A stretch of 11,660 nucleotides of DNA. Source: Candidatus Nomurabacteria bacterium CG_4_9_14_0_2_um_filter_32_10 (lineage in GTDB: Bacteria; Patescibacteriota; Minisyncoccia; Phycocordibacterales; UBA9973). Both the position numbers and the translations under genes were made by a program. The stretch covers positions 1 to 11,660 of the forward strand of contig PFRK01000007.1 in the NCBI GenBank assembly GCA_002788475.1, in the 5' to 3' direction. The notes under the pieces are model-generated. The model saw only the letters and a program-made list of their open reading frames with translations, was not told where the DNA came from and made no database searches. This document shows, in pieces, positions 1 to 6,586 of the stretch. Every line of letters starts with the position of its first letter. The first letter of the stretch is position 1.

Positions 1-128
1 GAACGGCATTCCGGACAAAAAGTTGGCGGAGGGACTTTTATTTTTTCATAAAAATTAAAATCTCCCGGCTCGATAGTAAATTGAGTCTTACAGTTTTGAC
101 ATATCACGTTTTGTGGTTTATACTCCAT
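1..128 (-). CDS. Zinc-ribbon protein 1, N-terminal fragment cut by the window edge
   Basis: The gene starts at the ATG at 128-126 and runs off the left edge, leaving 42 complete codons. The fragment begins MEYKPQNVICQNC and has cysteines at residues 10, 13, 38 and 41, exactly the positions found in the two full-length paralogues in this window (2954-4633 and 4786-6519). The stretch around residues 26-41, FYEKIKVPPPTFCPEC, is nearly the same as in protein 3. It is therefore the N-terminal treble-clef or ribbon half of the same family and presumably continues as a protein of about 550-580 residues. It lies 122 bp downstream of dnaJ on the same strand. No Shine-Dalgarno sequence is visible; the bases before the ATG are A-rich. 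Function is unknown; the four cysteines suggest zinc binding. The family assignment is firm, the biochemical role is not. Confidence 0.85.
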   Translation of the reverse strand, partial: MEYKPQNVICQNCKTQFTIEPGDFNFYEKIKVPPPTFCPECR

Positions 129-141
129 AACTTTTTTACAA

Positions 142-175
142 CCTGCCCCGTATGAAGCTCTGCTTTCATTCGGGG
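142..175. repeat. Imperfect GC-rich palindromic element between dnaJ and zinc-ribbon gene 1
   Basis: CCCCG at 146-150 pairs with CGGGG at 171-175. After a T-T mismatch, ATGAA at 152-156 pairs with TTCAT at 165-169, and with one bulged base GC at 157-158 pairs with GC at 162-163, leaving the triloop TCT. It starts with CCTGCC at 142, like one strand of the palindrome inside dnaK (8679-8714). No T-tract follows in the direction of the genes, so it is not a convincing terminator. I read it as a copy of a dispersed palindromic element; a structured intergenic RNA is the alternative. Confidence 0.6.
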
Positions 176-219
176 TTCTGACAGTTTTTAGTTTCGTTTT
201 GGTATTCCACTTACTTTTT

Positions 220-246
220 ACTTTATGAACTTTATAAACTTTCTAC
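220..246. repeat. Three 9-bp tandem units of the ACTTTATAA type after dnaJ
   Basis: ACTTTATGA (220-228), ACTTTATAA (229-237) and ACTTTCTAC (238-246) follow one another without a gap and end 4 bp from the dnaJ stop codon. Related ACTTT-containing units occur upstream of and at the start of dnaK (10611-10638 and 10676-10710). Function is unknown; this may be a low-complexity intergenic repeat of the genome. Confidence 0.55.
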
Positions 247-250
247 TACC

Positions 251-1363
251 TTAGATTCCCTCTTTTTTGAGCTGTTCGATTATTTCACGAGATTTGCGAG
301 ATAATCTCCCTGGAAGTTTTATTTTAAGTTTAATCAATAAATCTCCACGCTTACTTTTTAAAACAGGCACTCCTTTCCCTTTTACACGAAGAATTTCATT
401 AATAGACACACCTTCTGGTATTTTTACTGATATATCACCATCTAAAGTTTGAATAGGATACTCTATACCTAAAAGAGCATCTGAAAGTTTTAAATCTAAA
501 TTCATCACAAGGTCATTCCCTTCACGTTTAAATATCGCATGTGAAGCAACATTTATTTTTATATAAAGATCTCCTGCTGTTCCTTTAAAAACAGCTTCAC
601 CACCTCCAGTCATGCGAATCATTTCTCCATCATGAATACCAGCCGGTATGTTAACAGAAACTTCAATTTCTTTACGCAATACTCCTTTACCTTTACAATT
701 TTCACATTTTTCTTTTGGCACCTCGCCAGAGCCTAGACATTCTTCACAAGTTTTTTTAGTTGAAATAGTTCCTAAAATAGTTCTTTTCGCTTCTCGAACT
801 TTTCCTTGTCCATTACAATATTTACAAGTTTCCATCTTAGTACCAGATTTTGCTCCAGAACCATTACAACTAGAACAATTTGAAGTTTTAGTAATTAAAA
901 TTTTTCTGCTAGTCCCAAAAATAGACTCAGAAAAAGAAATCTGTATTTCAGTAGAAATATCACGTCCACGTCTTGTTTGTGTTCTACTTCCCCCCATTCC
1001 TCCTGTAAAAAAATCACTAAAAATATCATTTAAATTCCCAAAATCAAAATCTGCATTTTCATTTTGAAAACCAGAAAAATCCCATTGTCCACCTCCAGAA
1101 GAAAAACCTTCAAAACCATGTCCTTCTCTTGAATACCCACCTTGACCCATATTTTCAAAACCAGACCCAAATTGGTCATATTTTGAACGTTTAGAATCAT
1201 CAGAAAGGACTTGATAAGCTTCATTTACTTCTTTAAATTTGCTCTCATTTCCCTCTTTTTTATCAGGGTGATATTTATGGGCTAATTTATAAAAAGCCTT
1301 CTTTATCTCATCTTTTGAAGCCCCTTTATTTACACCCAGAATTTCATAATAATCTTTACTCAT
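251..1363 (-). CDS. dnaJ: Chaperone protein DnaJ (type I Hsp40)
   Basis: Cytoplasmic co-chaperone that binds unfolded protein and stimulates the ATPase of DnaK. All type I parts are present in 370 aa: J domain at residues 1-66 with the HPD motif at 32-34; a Gly/Phe-rich linker at about 67-125 that contains DIFSDFF (113-119); four CxxCxGxG-type zinc repeats with cysteine pairs at 163/166, 180/183, 206/209 and 220/223; and the C-terminal substrate-binding domains from about 230 to 350. Length is normal for the family. The ATG at 1363 opens directly on the MSKDYYEILGV signature of the J domain. The ATPase 1 stop codon is 7 bp upstream, but an extended -10 box inside that gene's last codons suggests a separate promoter. 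dnaK lies about 7 kb away, so the usual dnaK-dnaJ adjacency is broken; no grpE is in the window. Confidence 0.97.
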   Translation of the reverse strand: MSKDYYEILGVNKGASKDEIKKAFYKLAHKYHPDKKEGNESKFKEVNEAYQVLSDDSKRSKYDQFGSGFENMGQGGYSREGHGFEGFSSGGGQWDFSGFQNENADFDFGNLNDIFSDFFTGGMGGSRTQTRRGRDISTEIQISFSESIFGTSRKILITKTSNCSSCNGSGAKSGTKMETCKYCNGQGKVREAKRTILGTISTKKTCEECLGSGEVPKEKCENCKGKGVLRKEIEVSVNIPAGIHDGEMIRMTGGGEAVFKGTAGDLYIKINVASHAIFKREGNDLVMNLDLKLSDALLGIEYPIQTLDGDISVKIPEGVSINEILRVKGKGVPVLKSKRGDLLIKLKIKLPGRLSRKSREIIEQLKKEGI

Positions 1364-1369
1364 AAGCGT

Positions 1370-1398
1370 ATTATATCATAGGTTCTGATTCTTGAGAA
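1370..1398 (-). promoter_or_regulatory. Candidate dnaJ promoter, leaderless
   Basis: On the minus strand a perfect extended -10, TGATATAAT, occupies 1378-1370, with the hexamer TATAAT at 1375-1370. A weak -35, TTCTCA at 1398-1393 (4 of 6 bases), lies 17 bp upstream. Only 6 bp separate the hexamer from the dnaJ ATG, so transcription would start at or next to the A of the start codon. The box overlaps the stop codon of ATPase 1. No Shine-Dalgarno sequence is present, which fits a leaderless mRNA. Confidence 0.6.
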
Positions 1399-2876
1399 AT
1401 TTTTTTCTTTACTTCTCCATCTAAAACTTCCTCTCCATTTCCTTCAACTTCTTCTTCATTTTCTTTCTTCTTCCCTTTGCCTTCAATAATAGCTTTTTCT
1501 TCAGAACTTCTGATAATCGATGCTTCCTCTTCCTCTATCAATTTTTGAGCATCATCTTTTGAAATTGAATACTTTTTACGAGATGCCTCAATAATTTCCT
1601 CACGATATGATCGATGAGTCGGGGGCAAAACTCTAAGAGTTTCAGCTGAAAACGGATCATAAGATTCACCATCAATTGTCATTTTAATATAAAATTCCGC
1701 CACGGCCAAATTAATCATATCCTTAACATCAAAGACTGGTGCAAATTCTGGTTTCATTTTAACTGCATCTTCACCTCCAATACGAAAAGTAATAACACTT
1801 CCACAGTTACCAAGTACTGCCTGATGAACTTTTGGAATAATTTGCCCAACATATTGATGCGCTATAGTTAAGTTCAAAGCATATTTTCTAGCTTCTGATA
1901 AAATATTTTCAAAAGTCTGAGTAACAACATTTTGAAACTCATCTACATATAAATAAAAATCTTTACGATCTTTTTCTGGAATTGCTGCTCGTTCCATTCC
2001 GGCTTGTTTTATTTTTGTCAAAAACATTGAACCCAAGAAGGAGGAATTCTCTTCTCCCAGACGTCCCTTAGAAAGATTAATCAATATTATTCTTTCTTCA
2101 TTCATTAATTTACTTATATCTATTTTATTTTGTTTCTGCCCAAAAATATTTCGAAGTAATGGATCTGAAAGAAATTGTCCAAGTTTATTTACCAGTGGAA
2201 TAATAGCATCTGTATCAAATTTCTCAGACCAATCGGCAAATTCAATAGCGAAGAATCTTTTTACCATATCGTCAGTAATGTATTCCACTACTTTCTGTCT
2301 ATAATTTCTATCTGTTAACATTGAAATCATTCCGCGCATTGTGGCATGTGGATAGTCAAGCAAGGCCAGACAAGTAAAACGGAAAACGTGTTCAAGACGT
2401 GGTGTCCAGTTAGCTCCGAACTGTTTCTGAAAAACTTCAATCAAACCTTGTGTCAATTGAAACTTAAATAATGGATCAACATTAGCTAAAGGATTAAAAG
2501 AAGCTGGAAAATCCAAATCAGTAGGATCAATGATACAAACATCTTCAATACGTTCTTTCGGTATAAAATCAAGCATTGCGTCTATTTCATCTCCGTGTGG
2601 ATCAATCAGACAAATCCCATGATTATAGGTTATATCTTGACGCATAAAAAGTTCAAGCATTTTACTTTTACCCACACCAGATTTTCCGATAATGTAAAGA
2701 TGACGTCTACGGTCTATACGCTTAATACCAAAAATAAATTTCTTTTCTTCTAAAGAAGCAACATAATTAGTTCGTCCAATAAAAGAAACTTCCTCTGGCT
2801 TAACTTTTCCAAAAACTGGTAATTCTGGTGGAGGAGGAGCATATTTAATTATTTGCACTCGATTTGCCTTTGACAT
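1371..2876 (-). CDS. ATPase 1: soluble TraG/TraD/HerA-like motor ATPase
   Basis: A 501-aa P-loop ATPase of the FtsK/HerA superfamily, close to the TraM-recognition or TraD/TraG type. Walker A is GKSGVGKS at residues 64-71 and Walker B ends in YVDEFQN with D312 and E313. Other conserved stretches are IDPHGDE (91-97), LSKGRLGEENSS (268-279) and SEARKY followed by AHQY (327-342). Family members are ring-shaped DNA or protein pumps. Unlike true conjugative coupling proteins there is no N-terminal membrane segment, so it should be cytosolic. The N terminus has a proline run (residues 14-17); the tail from about 447 is highly charged and mostly acidic, with no cysteine ribbon, unlike ATPase 2. It lies between zinc-ribbon gene 2 (77 bp upstream) and dnaJ. 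The start has no Shine-Dalgarno site but a -10-like box 6 bp upstream. Substrate is unknown; plasmid transfer genes are absent. Confidence 0.85.
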   Translation of the reverse strand: MSKANRVQIIKYAPPPPELPVFGKVKPEEVSFIGRTNYVASLEEKKFIFGIKRIDRRRHLYIIGKSGVGKSKMLELFMRQDITYNHGICLIDPHGDEIDAMLDFIPKERIEDVCIIDPTDLDFPASFNPLANVDPLFKFQLTQGLIEVFQKQFGANWTPRLEHVFRFTCLALLDYPHATMRGMISMLTDRNYRQKVVEYITDDMVKRFFAIEFADWSEKFDTDAIIPLVNKLGQFLSDPLLRNIFGQKQNKIDISKLMNEERIILINLSKGRLGEENSSFLGSMFLTKIKQAGMERAAIPEKDRKDFYLYVDEFQNVVTQTFENILSEARKYALNLTIAHQYVGQIIPKVHQAVLGNCGSVITFRIGGEDAVKMKPEFAPVFDVKDMINLAVAEFYIKMTIDGESYDPFSAETLRVLPPTHRSYREEIIEASRKKYSISKDDAQKLIEEEEASIIRSSEEKAIIEGKGKKKENEEEVEGNGEEVLDGEVKKKISQESEPMI

Positions 2877-2882
2877 ACACCT

Positions 2883-2888
2883 ATTTTA
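2883..2888 (-). promoter_or_regulatory. Candidate -10 box of ATPase 1, leaderless spacing
   Basis: TAAAAT (5 of 6 bases of the consensus) on the minus strand ends 6 bp before the ATG of ATPase 1, the same distance as at dnaJ. No good -35 is seen: TGGAAT at 17 bp spacing matches at only three bases. An AT-rich region makes chance matches easy, so the evidence is mainly the repeated spacing at several genes. Confidence 0.4.
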
Positions 2889-2925
2889 CTACAAAATCAG
2901 CTTAAATTCCACACCTCACCCCAAG

Positions 2926-2949
2926 CCCTCTGCTTAATAAAGGAGAGGG
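2926..2949. repeat. Hairpin after zinc-ribbon gene 2
   Basis: CCCTCT (2926-2931) pairs with AGAGGG (2944-2949); a G-G mismatch is followed by CTT/AAG with an AATA loop. A run of T follows on the plus strand (2951-2955), but the genes on both sides read on the minus strand, where no T-run follows. It begins 5 bp beyond the stop codon of zinc-ribbon gene 2. I take it as a dispersed intergenic hairpin repeat that might slow transcription or protect the mRNA 3' end; a normal terminator is less likely. Confidence 0.5.
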
Positions 2950-2953
2950 GTTT

Positions 2954-4633
2954 TTAATAAACTTCTTTTTGATAACAACTCTTACAATATACAATTTCTG
3001 GTCGATCTGGAGCATAATTTGTAGTAATTTCTTTTTTACATTTGTCACAATTACGTTTCCAAAACTTATATGGCCCGCGACGATCTATACGATCTAAAAA
3101 ACGACAATTCCAGCATTTTCTAGGAATTGGAACAACCATTTTTCTATAAAATTCAAGCTCTCTTTTAATTAATCGATAATTTCTAGAACATTTCGTACAA
3201 ACAAGTATTTCATTTATAAAATCATCCGATATATTTTCTATATGATCAGGAATTTCTTCTGATTTCATAGTTTCCTTGCCTTCTGTTTTTTGAATATTAT
3301 CTTGCCATTTAAAACCTTGTTCTAACACTTCCTCTTTTGTAAGTGGCATATTATCTTGTGCAATTGTTTCATTGTATCCAAAAGGACATAGTTCAGAAGG
3401 TAAAAAATCGCCATATACATCATTATCTTTTAATTCTTTTTCTATATGACTTTTTATTTTGTTATACTCATCTTTATTATATTTTTTATTCAAAATAACA
3501 AAAGATCCATTTTTTACAGCATCGCAGCCTATACAATCATTACTTTGTCTTGTGGCAAATGAGTACTCTATGTCTTGAGAGCTTTCAACCCACCAAGAAC
3601 AAATCACTTTCCTAGAACCTGCTCCAATACCAACTCCGTTATAAAGAAGTTCGGAAGTACGACAATGACCAATCATATCAGCACAATCTTTACTCCGTTT
3701 TACTGAAAATGAATGTCGCATATCTTCAGAAGAAGAAATTTCAAAACAGTTATAACAATTCTTAGAATCAAAAATATAATTGCCATCACAATTAGTCACT
3801 TTAAGATTATTATTACTACGATATGGAAATTTAAGAGAAAATTCTGCAAATTTTTTCTTTATTTCTTCTGTTTTCATAAAACTACCGGAAATTTCCGACA
3901 CACGTTTTAACCATTCATCTCTAGAAAGTGGTTCATTAAAAAAATGATAAGATTTATGACGTAAATTCACACAACCAAAACAATTCGAACATCCCATACA
4001 ACTAAAAAGAAAATGAGAATCTATGCAATCTGATACATTTTGTCCCCAAGCTATTCCATTACTTTTATGAATATTAATACTTTCATAAGTATTCTCTATT
4101 GTATTACCATAATAAACATCATAAACATCTCGACTATCAATTATGCCACGTGAATAAGCACAATTTTCATTATTTGGACCACTATTAAAAATCAAGTAAC
4201 CATCTTTATTTCCACCCGCAAAATTTGCATATTCACTATTAATATTAGGCCCAGTAACAGCACTACTATAAGTAGCAGATTTTGGAACTTTTAAAATTAA
4301 TTCTTTTAATTGCTCAAAAAATGGTTTATCAAAATCATAATCTATTGCATAAGAGAAAGGATTCCATTTATCTGAAACCCAACAATCATTACAATACACG
4401 GTATAAGGAGAATTTGGATTATACATACTAATAATAGAGCGACTACACAAATTACAAGTTCTATTATAAAGAGTACGTTCATTTCTCCATATTGCCCTCA
4501 TCTTAAAACGACAATCTGGACAAATTTTTGGAACTGGAACATTCATCTTTTCATAAAATCCAAAATCATCTTGATCTAAGATAAATTCTTCTTTACATTT
4601 TTTACACTTTCTTTTTTCATTTTTGTATTCCAT
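2954..4633 (-). CDS. Zinc-ribbon protein 2 with duplicated eight-cysteine modules
   Basis: Unknown function; 559 aa, no signal peptide or membrane helix. The N-terminal module has cysteines at 10, 13, 38, 41, 60, 63, 81 and 84. The C-terminal module has them at 479, 482, 507, 510, 529, 532, 550 and 553: all shifted by exactly 469. Both contain FY-x-KM-x-VP-x-P before the second pair and VYC-x2-C at the end, so each probably binds two zinc ions. The centre is a cysteine- and aromatic-rich repeat region with two related blocks, NCFGCVNLRHKSY (217-229) and NDCIGCDAVKNGSF (365-378), each followed by an N-x2-(L/Y)-type stretch and a helix starting about ten residues later. A YNETIAQD motif (420-427) precedes TKEE and GFKW, shared with protein 3. 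It lies 152 bp downstream of protein 3. Zinc ribbons suggest nucleic-acid or protein binding, but no catalytic motif is seen and no reaction should be assigned. Confidence 0.85.
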   Translation of the reverse strand: MEYKNEKRKCKKCKEEFILDQDDFGFYEKMNVPVPKICPDCRFKMRAIWRNERTLYNRTCNLCSRSIISMYNPNSPYTVYCNDCWVSDKWNPFSYAIDYDFDKPFFEQLKELILKVPKSATYSSAVTGPNINSEYANFAGGNKDGYLIFNSGPNNENCAYSRGIIDSRDVYDVYYGNTIENTYESINIHKSNGIAWGQNVSDCIDSHFLFSCMGCSNCFGCVNLRHKSYHFFNEPLSRDEWLKRVSEISGSFMKTEEIKKKFAEFSLKFPYRSNNNLKVTNCDGNYIFDSKNCYNCFEISSSEDMRHSFSVKRSKDCADMIGHCRTSELLYNGVGIGAGSRKVICSWWVESSQDIEYSFATRQSNDCIGCDAVKNGSFVILNKKYNKDEYNKIKSHIEKELKDNDVYGDFLPSELCPFGYNETIAQDNMPLTKEEVLEQGFKWQDNIQKTEGKETMKSEEIPDHIENISDDFINEILVCTKCSRNYRLIKRELEFYRKMVVPIPRKCWNCRFLDRIDRRGPYKFWKRNCDKCKKEITTNYAPDRPEIVYCKSCYQKEVY

Positions 4634-4689
4634 CCCAGTACTAAAATTTTAAATTTTTATTAATAATCATCGTTTTATTTATTTTTCTA

Positions 4690-4703
4690 ATTATATTTTA
4701 TCA
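4690..4703 (-). promoter_or_regulatory. Possible extended -10 upstream of zinc-ribbon gene 2
   Basis: The minus strand reads TGATAAAATATAAT here: an extended TG-A-TAAAAT at 4703-4695 overlapping a TATAAT at 4695-4690. No convincing -35 at 16-18 bp was found. The start would lie about 50 nt before the ATG at 4633. The region is extremely AT-rich, so this is weak. Confidence 0.3.
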
Positions 4704-4751
4704 TTATGATACTTACTCAAAATTTAGTACAGGACAAGTATTTTTTAATTT

Positions 4752-4781
4752 CCTTAGTATGCAGTATACTGCATACTAAGG
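4752..4781. repeat. Perfect 30-bp palindrome after zinc-ribbon gene 3
   Basis: The arm CCTTAGTATGCAGTA (4752-4766) is followed without any spacer by its exact reverse complement (4767-4781). Six T follow on the plus strand (4782-4787), while on the minus strand, the direction of the genes, A-rich sequence follows. It begins 4 bp beyond the stop codon of zinc-ribbon gene 3. It could form a cruciform, an mRNA 3' end hairpin or a dimeric protein's binding site. The T-run on the opposite strand argues against an ordinary terminator for gene 3. Confidence 0.75.
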
Positions 4782-4785
4782 TTTT

Positions 4786-6519
4786 TTAATATACCTCCTG
4801 CTGATAACATTTTTCACAATACACTATCTCCGGTCGATCTGGAGCATAGCTTGTTTCAAATTCATTCTGACATCCCTCTTTCATACACTTTCGATGCCAA
4901 AGTTTCATTGGATTACGCTTTTTGAGTCTAGCTTCGTGACGACAATTAAAACATAAATGAGGAAGTGGCACTCCAATTTTATGATAAAGTTTTAACTCAT
5001 TTTCAGTTATCTTATAAGCACTTAAACATCTACTTTCTGTTTTTCCTATATTTAAACATTCTATTTTCTCTTTAATAATTGAATCTGGAACATCATCTAA
5101 ATTATCTGGTAAATCTTCAGCTGATACAGTAGTTTGGTATTTATTCTTTTGTTTATCTCGCCATCTATACCCTTTTTTAATTGCTTCTTTTTTGGTTATT
5201 GGGAAATAATCTTGAGCTTGAGTTTCATTATAACAAAAAGTTGATATTTCAGCTGGGAAAAATTCTCCATATTTATAAACAATTCCATTTTTATCAACAT
5301 ACGGCATATTATTCATCTGCTCTATAATTTTTGTCCTGAGTTTTTCGAAGGATTCTTTATTATATTGTTTGTTTAGAATGCAATACTTTTTACTTCGCAA
5401 ACCTAAACATCCAAATAAATTATCACAACCATGGCAATTAAAAGAATATTCTATATCCCTAGAACTATAAACTACACTGGTAAATAAATTGCGATAATTT
5501 CCTATACCAGTATCAAAAGCTTCATAAACTAATTCTGCCTCTCCCACACCTGGTCCTGAATCATAAACATCCTTAGCAAGATGTGCAATCCAATGTATAT
5601 ATTTTGAATCTTCTATTCGTATGCCAGTTGCATCAAAACAAAACTTACAATTTTTTACTCCATCCAAATTATCACCCGTAGAATTAACTACTTTTGTTTG
5701 GTTTATAAATTGATGTATTGATTTAGAATAAAGTTCTTTGTACTTTTCTTTTAACTTTTCTATTTCTTTGTAACTTTTTAAATTAATTTTTGATAATTTT
5801 TGATTATATTCTTCTCTAGAGAGTTGCTGATTCCACATACAATAAGATTTATTACGTAAATTACTACATCCAAAACAATTTGTACAACCATGACAATCAT
5901 ATAAAAAATAAGAATCTACACAGGTTTTACAATTAAAAGAGTATAAAGTATGATAACAATCAATACAAAACATATCTTCATAACAAAGTTCTGATTTATG
6001 AACCACATAGAGATCAGAAGAATCTTTTATAGCACAAATTCTATTTGAATAAAAAGTTTTTTCTATACTCCAAGAACCGGAAGACATATAACTATCCTTG
6101 CTATCTTCTGCTACATTACAATAATCACTATTAGTTGCTTTAGAATTAGAAAGACATTGAACAGGAAAAATATCCCTCAATTCTTTCCATTGTTGAAAAA
6201 AAGGTTTAGAAAAATCATATTCTCGTCCATAACTTAATGGATCCCAGTCATCACCCCACCAATATTTACTATCATAAACAGTTAATTTTTCATCTGGATG
6301 ATAAATAGTTATTAAATCTTCGGTATGCTCGGAACCATCACATTTTCTTTTATATAAAGACATTTCATTCCTCCAACATAAACGTCTTACTGTGCGACAT
6401 TCTGGGCAGAATGTCGGCGGAGGAACTTTTATCTTTTTATAAAATAAAAAATCTTCAGGCTCTATAATAAAGTCTTTTTTACAATTTTGGCAGATCTTCT
6501 TTTCACTAACATTATTCAT
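4786..6519 (-). CDS. Zinc-ribbon protein 3, divergent paralogue
   Basis: Unknown function; 577 aa, paralogue of protein 2. The N-terminal module keeps cysteines 10, 13, 38, 41 and 60, but three cysteines of the second ribbon are gone: VYC-x2-C has become VYDSKYW (81-87) and the partner of C60 is lost. The C-terminal module keeps a full set with altered spacing: 488 and 498 (nine residues apart), 523/526, 545/550 and 568/571. The centre has more cysteines than protein 2, including CIDC (185-188), CKTC (197-200) and CHGCTNCFGC (209-218), then SNLRNKSY, with a second block CHGCDNLFGCLGLRSKKY (362-379). The YNETQAQD motif (430-437) and GYRW (450-453) match protein 2, and both proteins end in Q-x-EVY. 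The start at 6519 aligns the first cysteine at residue 10 in all three paralogues. It follows ATPase 2 by 67 bp and is probably cotranscribed with it. No enzyme motif is visible. Confidence 0.85.
   Translation of the reverse strand: MNNVSEKKICQNCKKDFIIEPEDFLFYKKIKVPPPTFCPECRTVRRLCWRNEMSLYKRKCDGSEHTEDLITIYHPDEKLTVYDSKYWWGDDWDPLSYGREYDFSKPFFQQWKELRDIFPVQCLSNSKATNSDYCNVAEDSKDSYMSSGSWSIEKTFYSNRICAIKDSSDLYVVHKSELCYEDMFCIDCYHTLYSFNCKTCVDSYFLYDCHGCTNCFGCSNLRNKSYCMWNQQLSREEYNQKLSKINLKSYKEIEKLKEKYKELYSKSIHQFINQTKVVNSTGDNLDGVKNCKFCFDATGIRIEDSKYIHWIAHLAKDVYDSGPGVGEAELVYEAFDTGIGNYRNLFTSVVYSSRDIEYSFNCHGCDNLFGCLGLRSKKYCILNKQYNKESFEKLRTKIIEQMNNMPYVDKNGIVYKYGEFFPAEISTFCYNETQAQDYFPITKKEAIKKGYRWRDKQKNKYQTTVSAEDLPDNLDDVPDSIIKEKIECLNIGKTESRCLSAYKITENELKLYHKIGVPLPHLCFNCRHEARLKKRNPMKLWHRKCMKEGCQNEFETSYAPDRPEIVYCEKCYQQEVY
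5333..5352. repeat. Possible remnant of a TCCTTCGA...CTCAGGA palindromic repeat in zinc-ribbon gene 3
   Basis: The minus strand reads TCCTTCGAAAAACTCAGGA, encoding residues around SFEKLRT. It resembles a palindromic sequence (GTCCTGAG...CGAAGGAC) that I recall as widely scattered in bacterial genomes. The aligned protein sequence has the same length as in protein 2, so if this is an insertion it replaced coding sequence rather than lengthening it. Chance similarity is possible. Confidence 0.25.
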
Positions 6520-6533
6520 ATCTTTGGCTCTTT

Positions 6534-6571
6534 AAGGCCTTGCCTTTGGGCTCCTTTTAAGGCAAGGCCTT
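6534..6571. repeat. Perfect 13-bp inverted repeat between ATPase 2 and zinc-ribbon gene 3
   Basis: AAGGCCTTGCCTT (6534-6546) and AAGGCAAGGCCTT (6559-6571) are exact reverse complements around a 12-nt loop. T-rich sequence follows on the plus strand (TTTTC), whereas on the minus strand the sequence after the stem is AAAGAGCC, leading into the ATG of gene 3. The stem sits 15 bp after the stop of ATPase 2. It may set the relative expression of the two genes, for example as an RNA end or attenuator, or be a dispersed repeat. Confidence 0.7.
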
Positions 6572-6586
6572 TTTCTTCTCGCCATT

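Noticed and set aside
4735..4743. A single CAAGTATTT, identical to one arm of the dnaK-side dyad
   Set aside because: There is no second arm at the right distance, and a 9-mer this AT-rich can occur by chance.
2954..6519. CaiB/BaiF CoA-transferase, a label I recall being attached to similar CPR proteins
   Set aside because: These proteins are cysteine-ribbon and repeat proteins throughout; I see no CoA-transferase motif or fold pattern.
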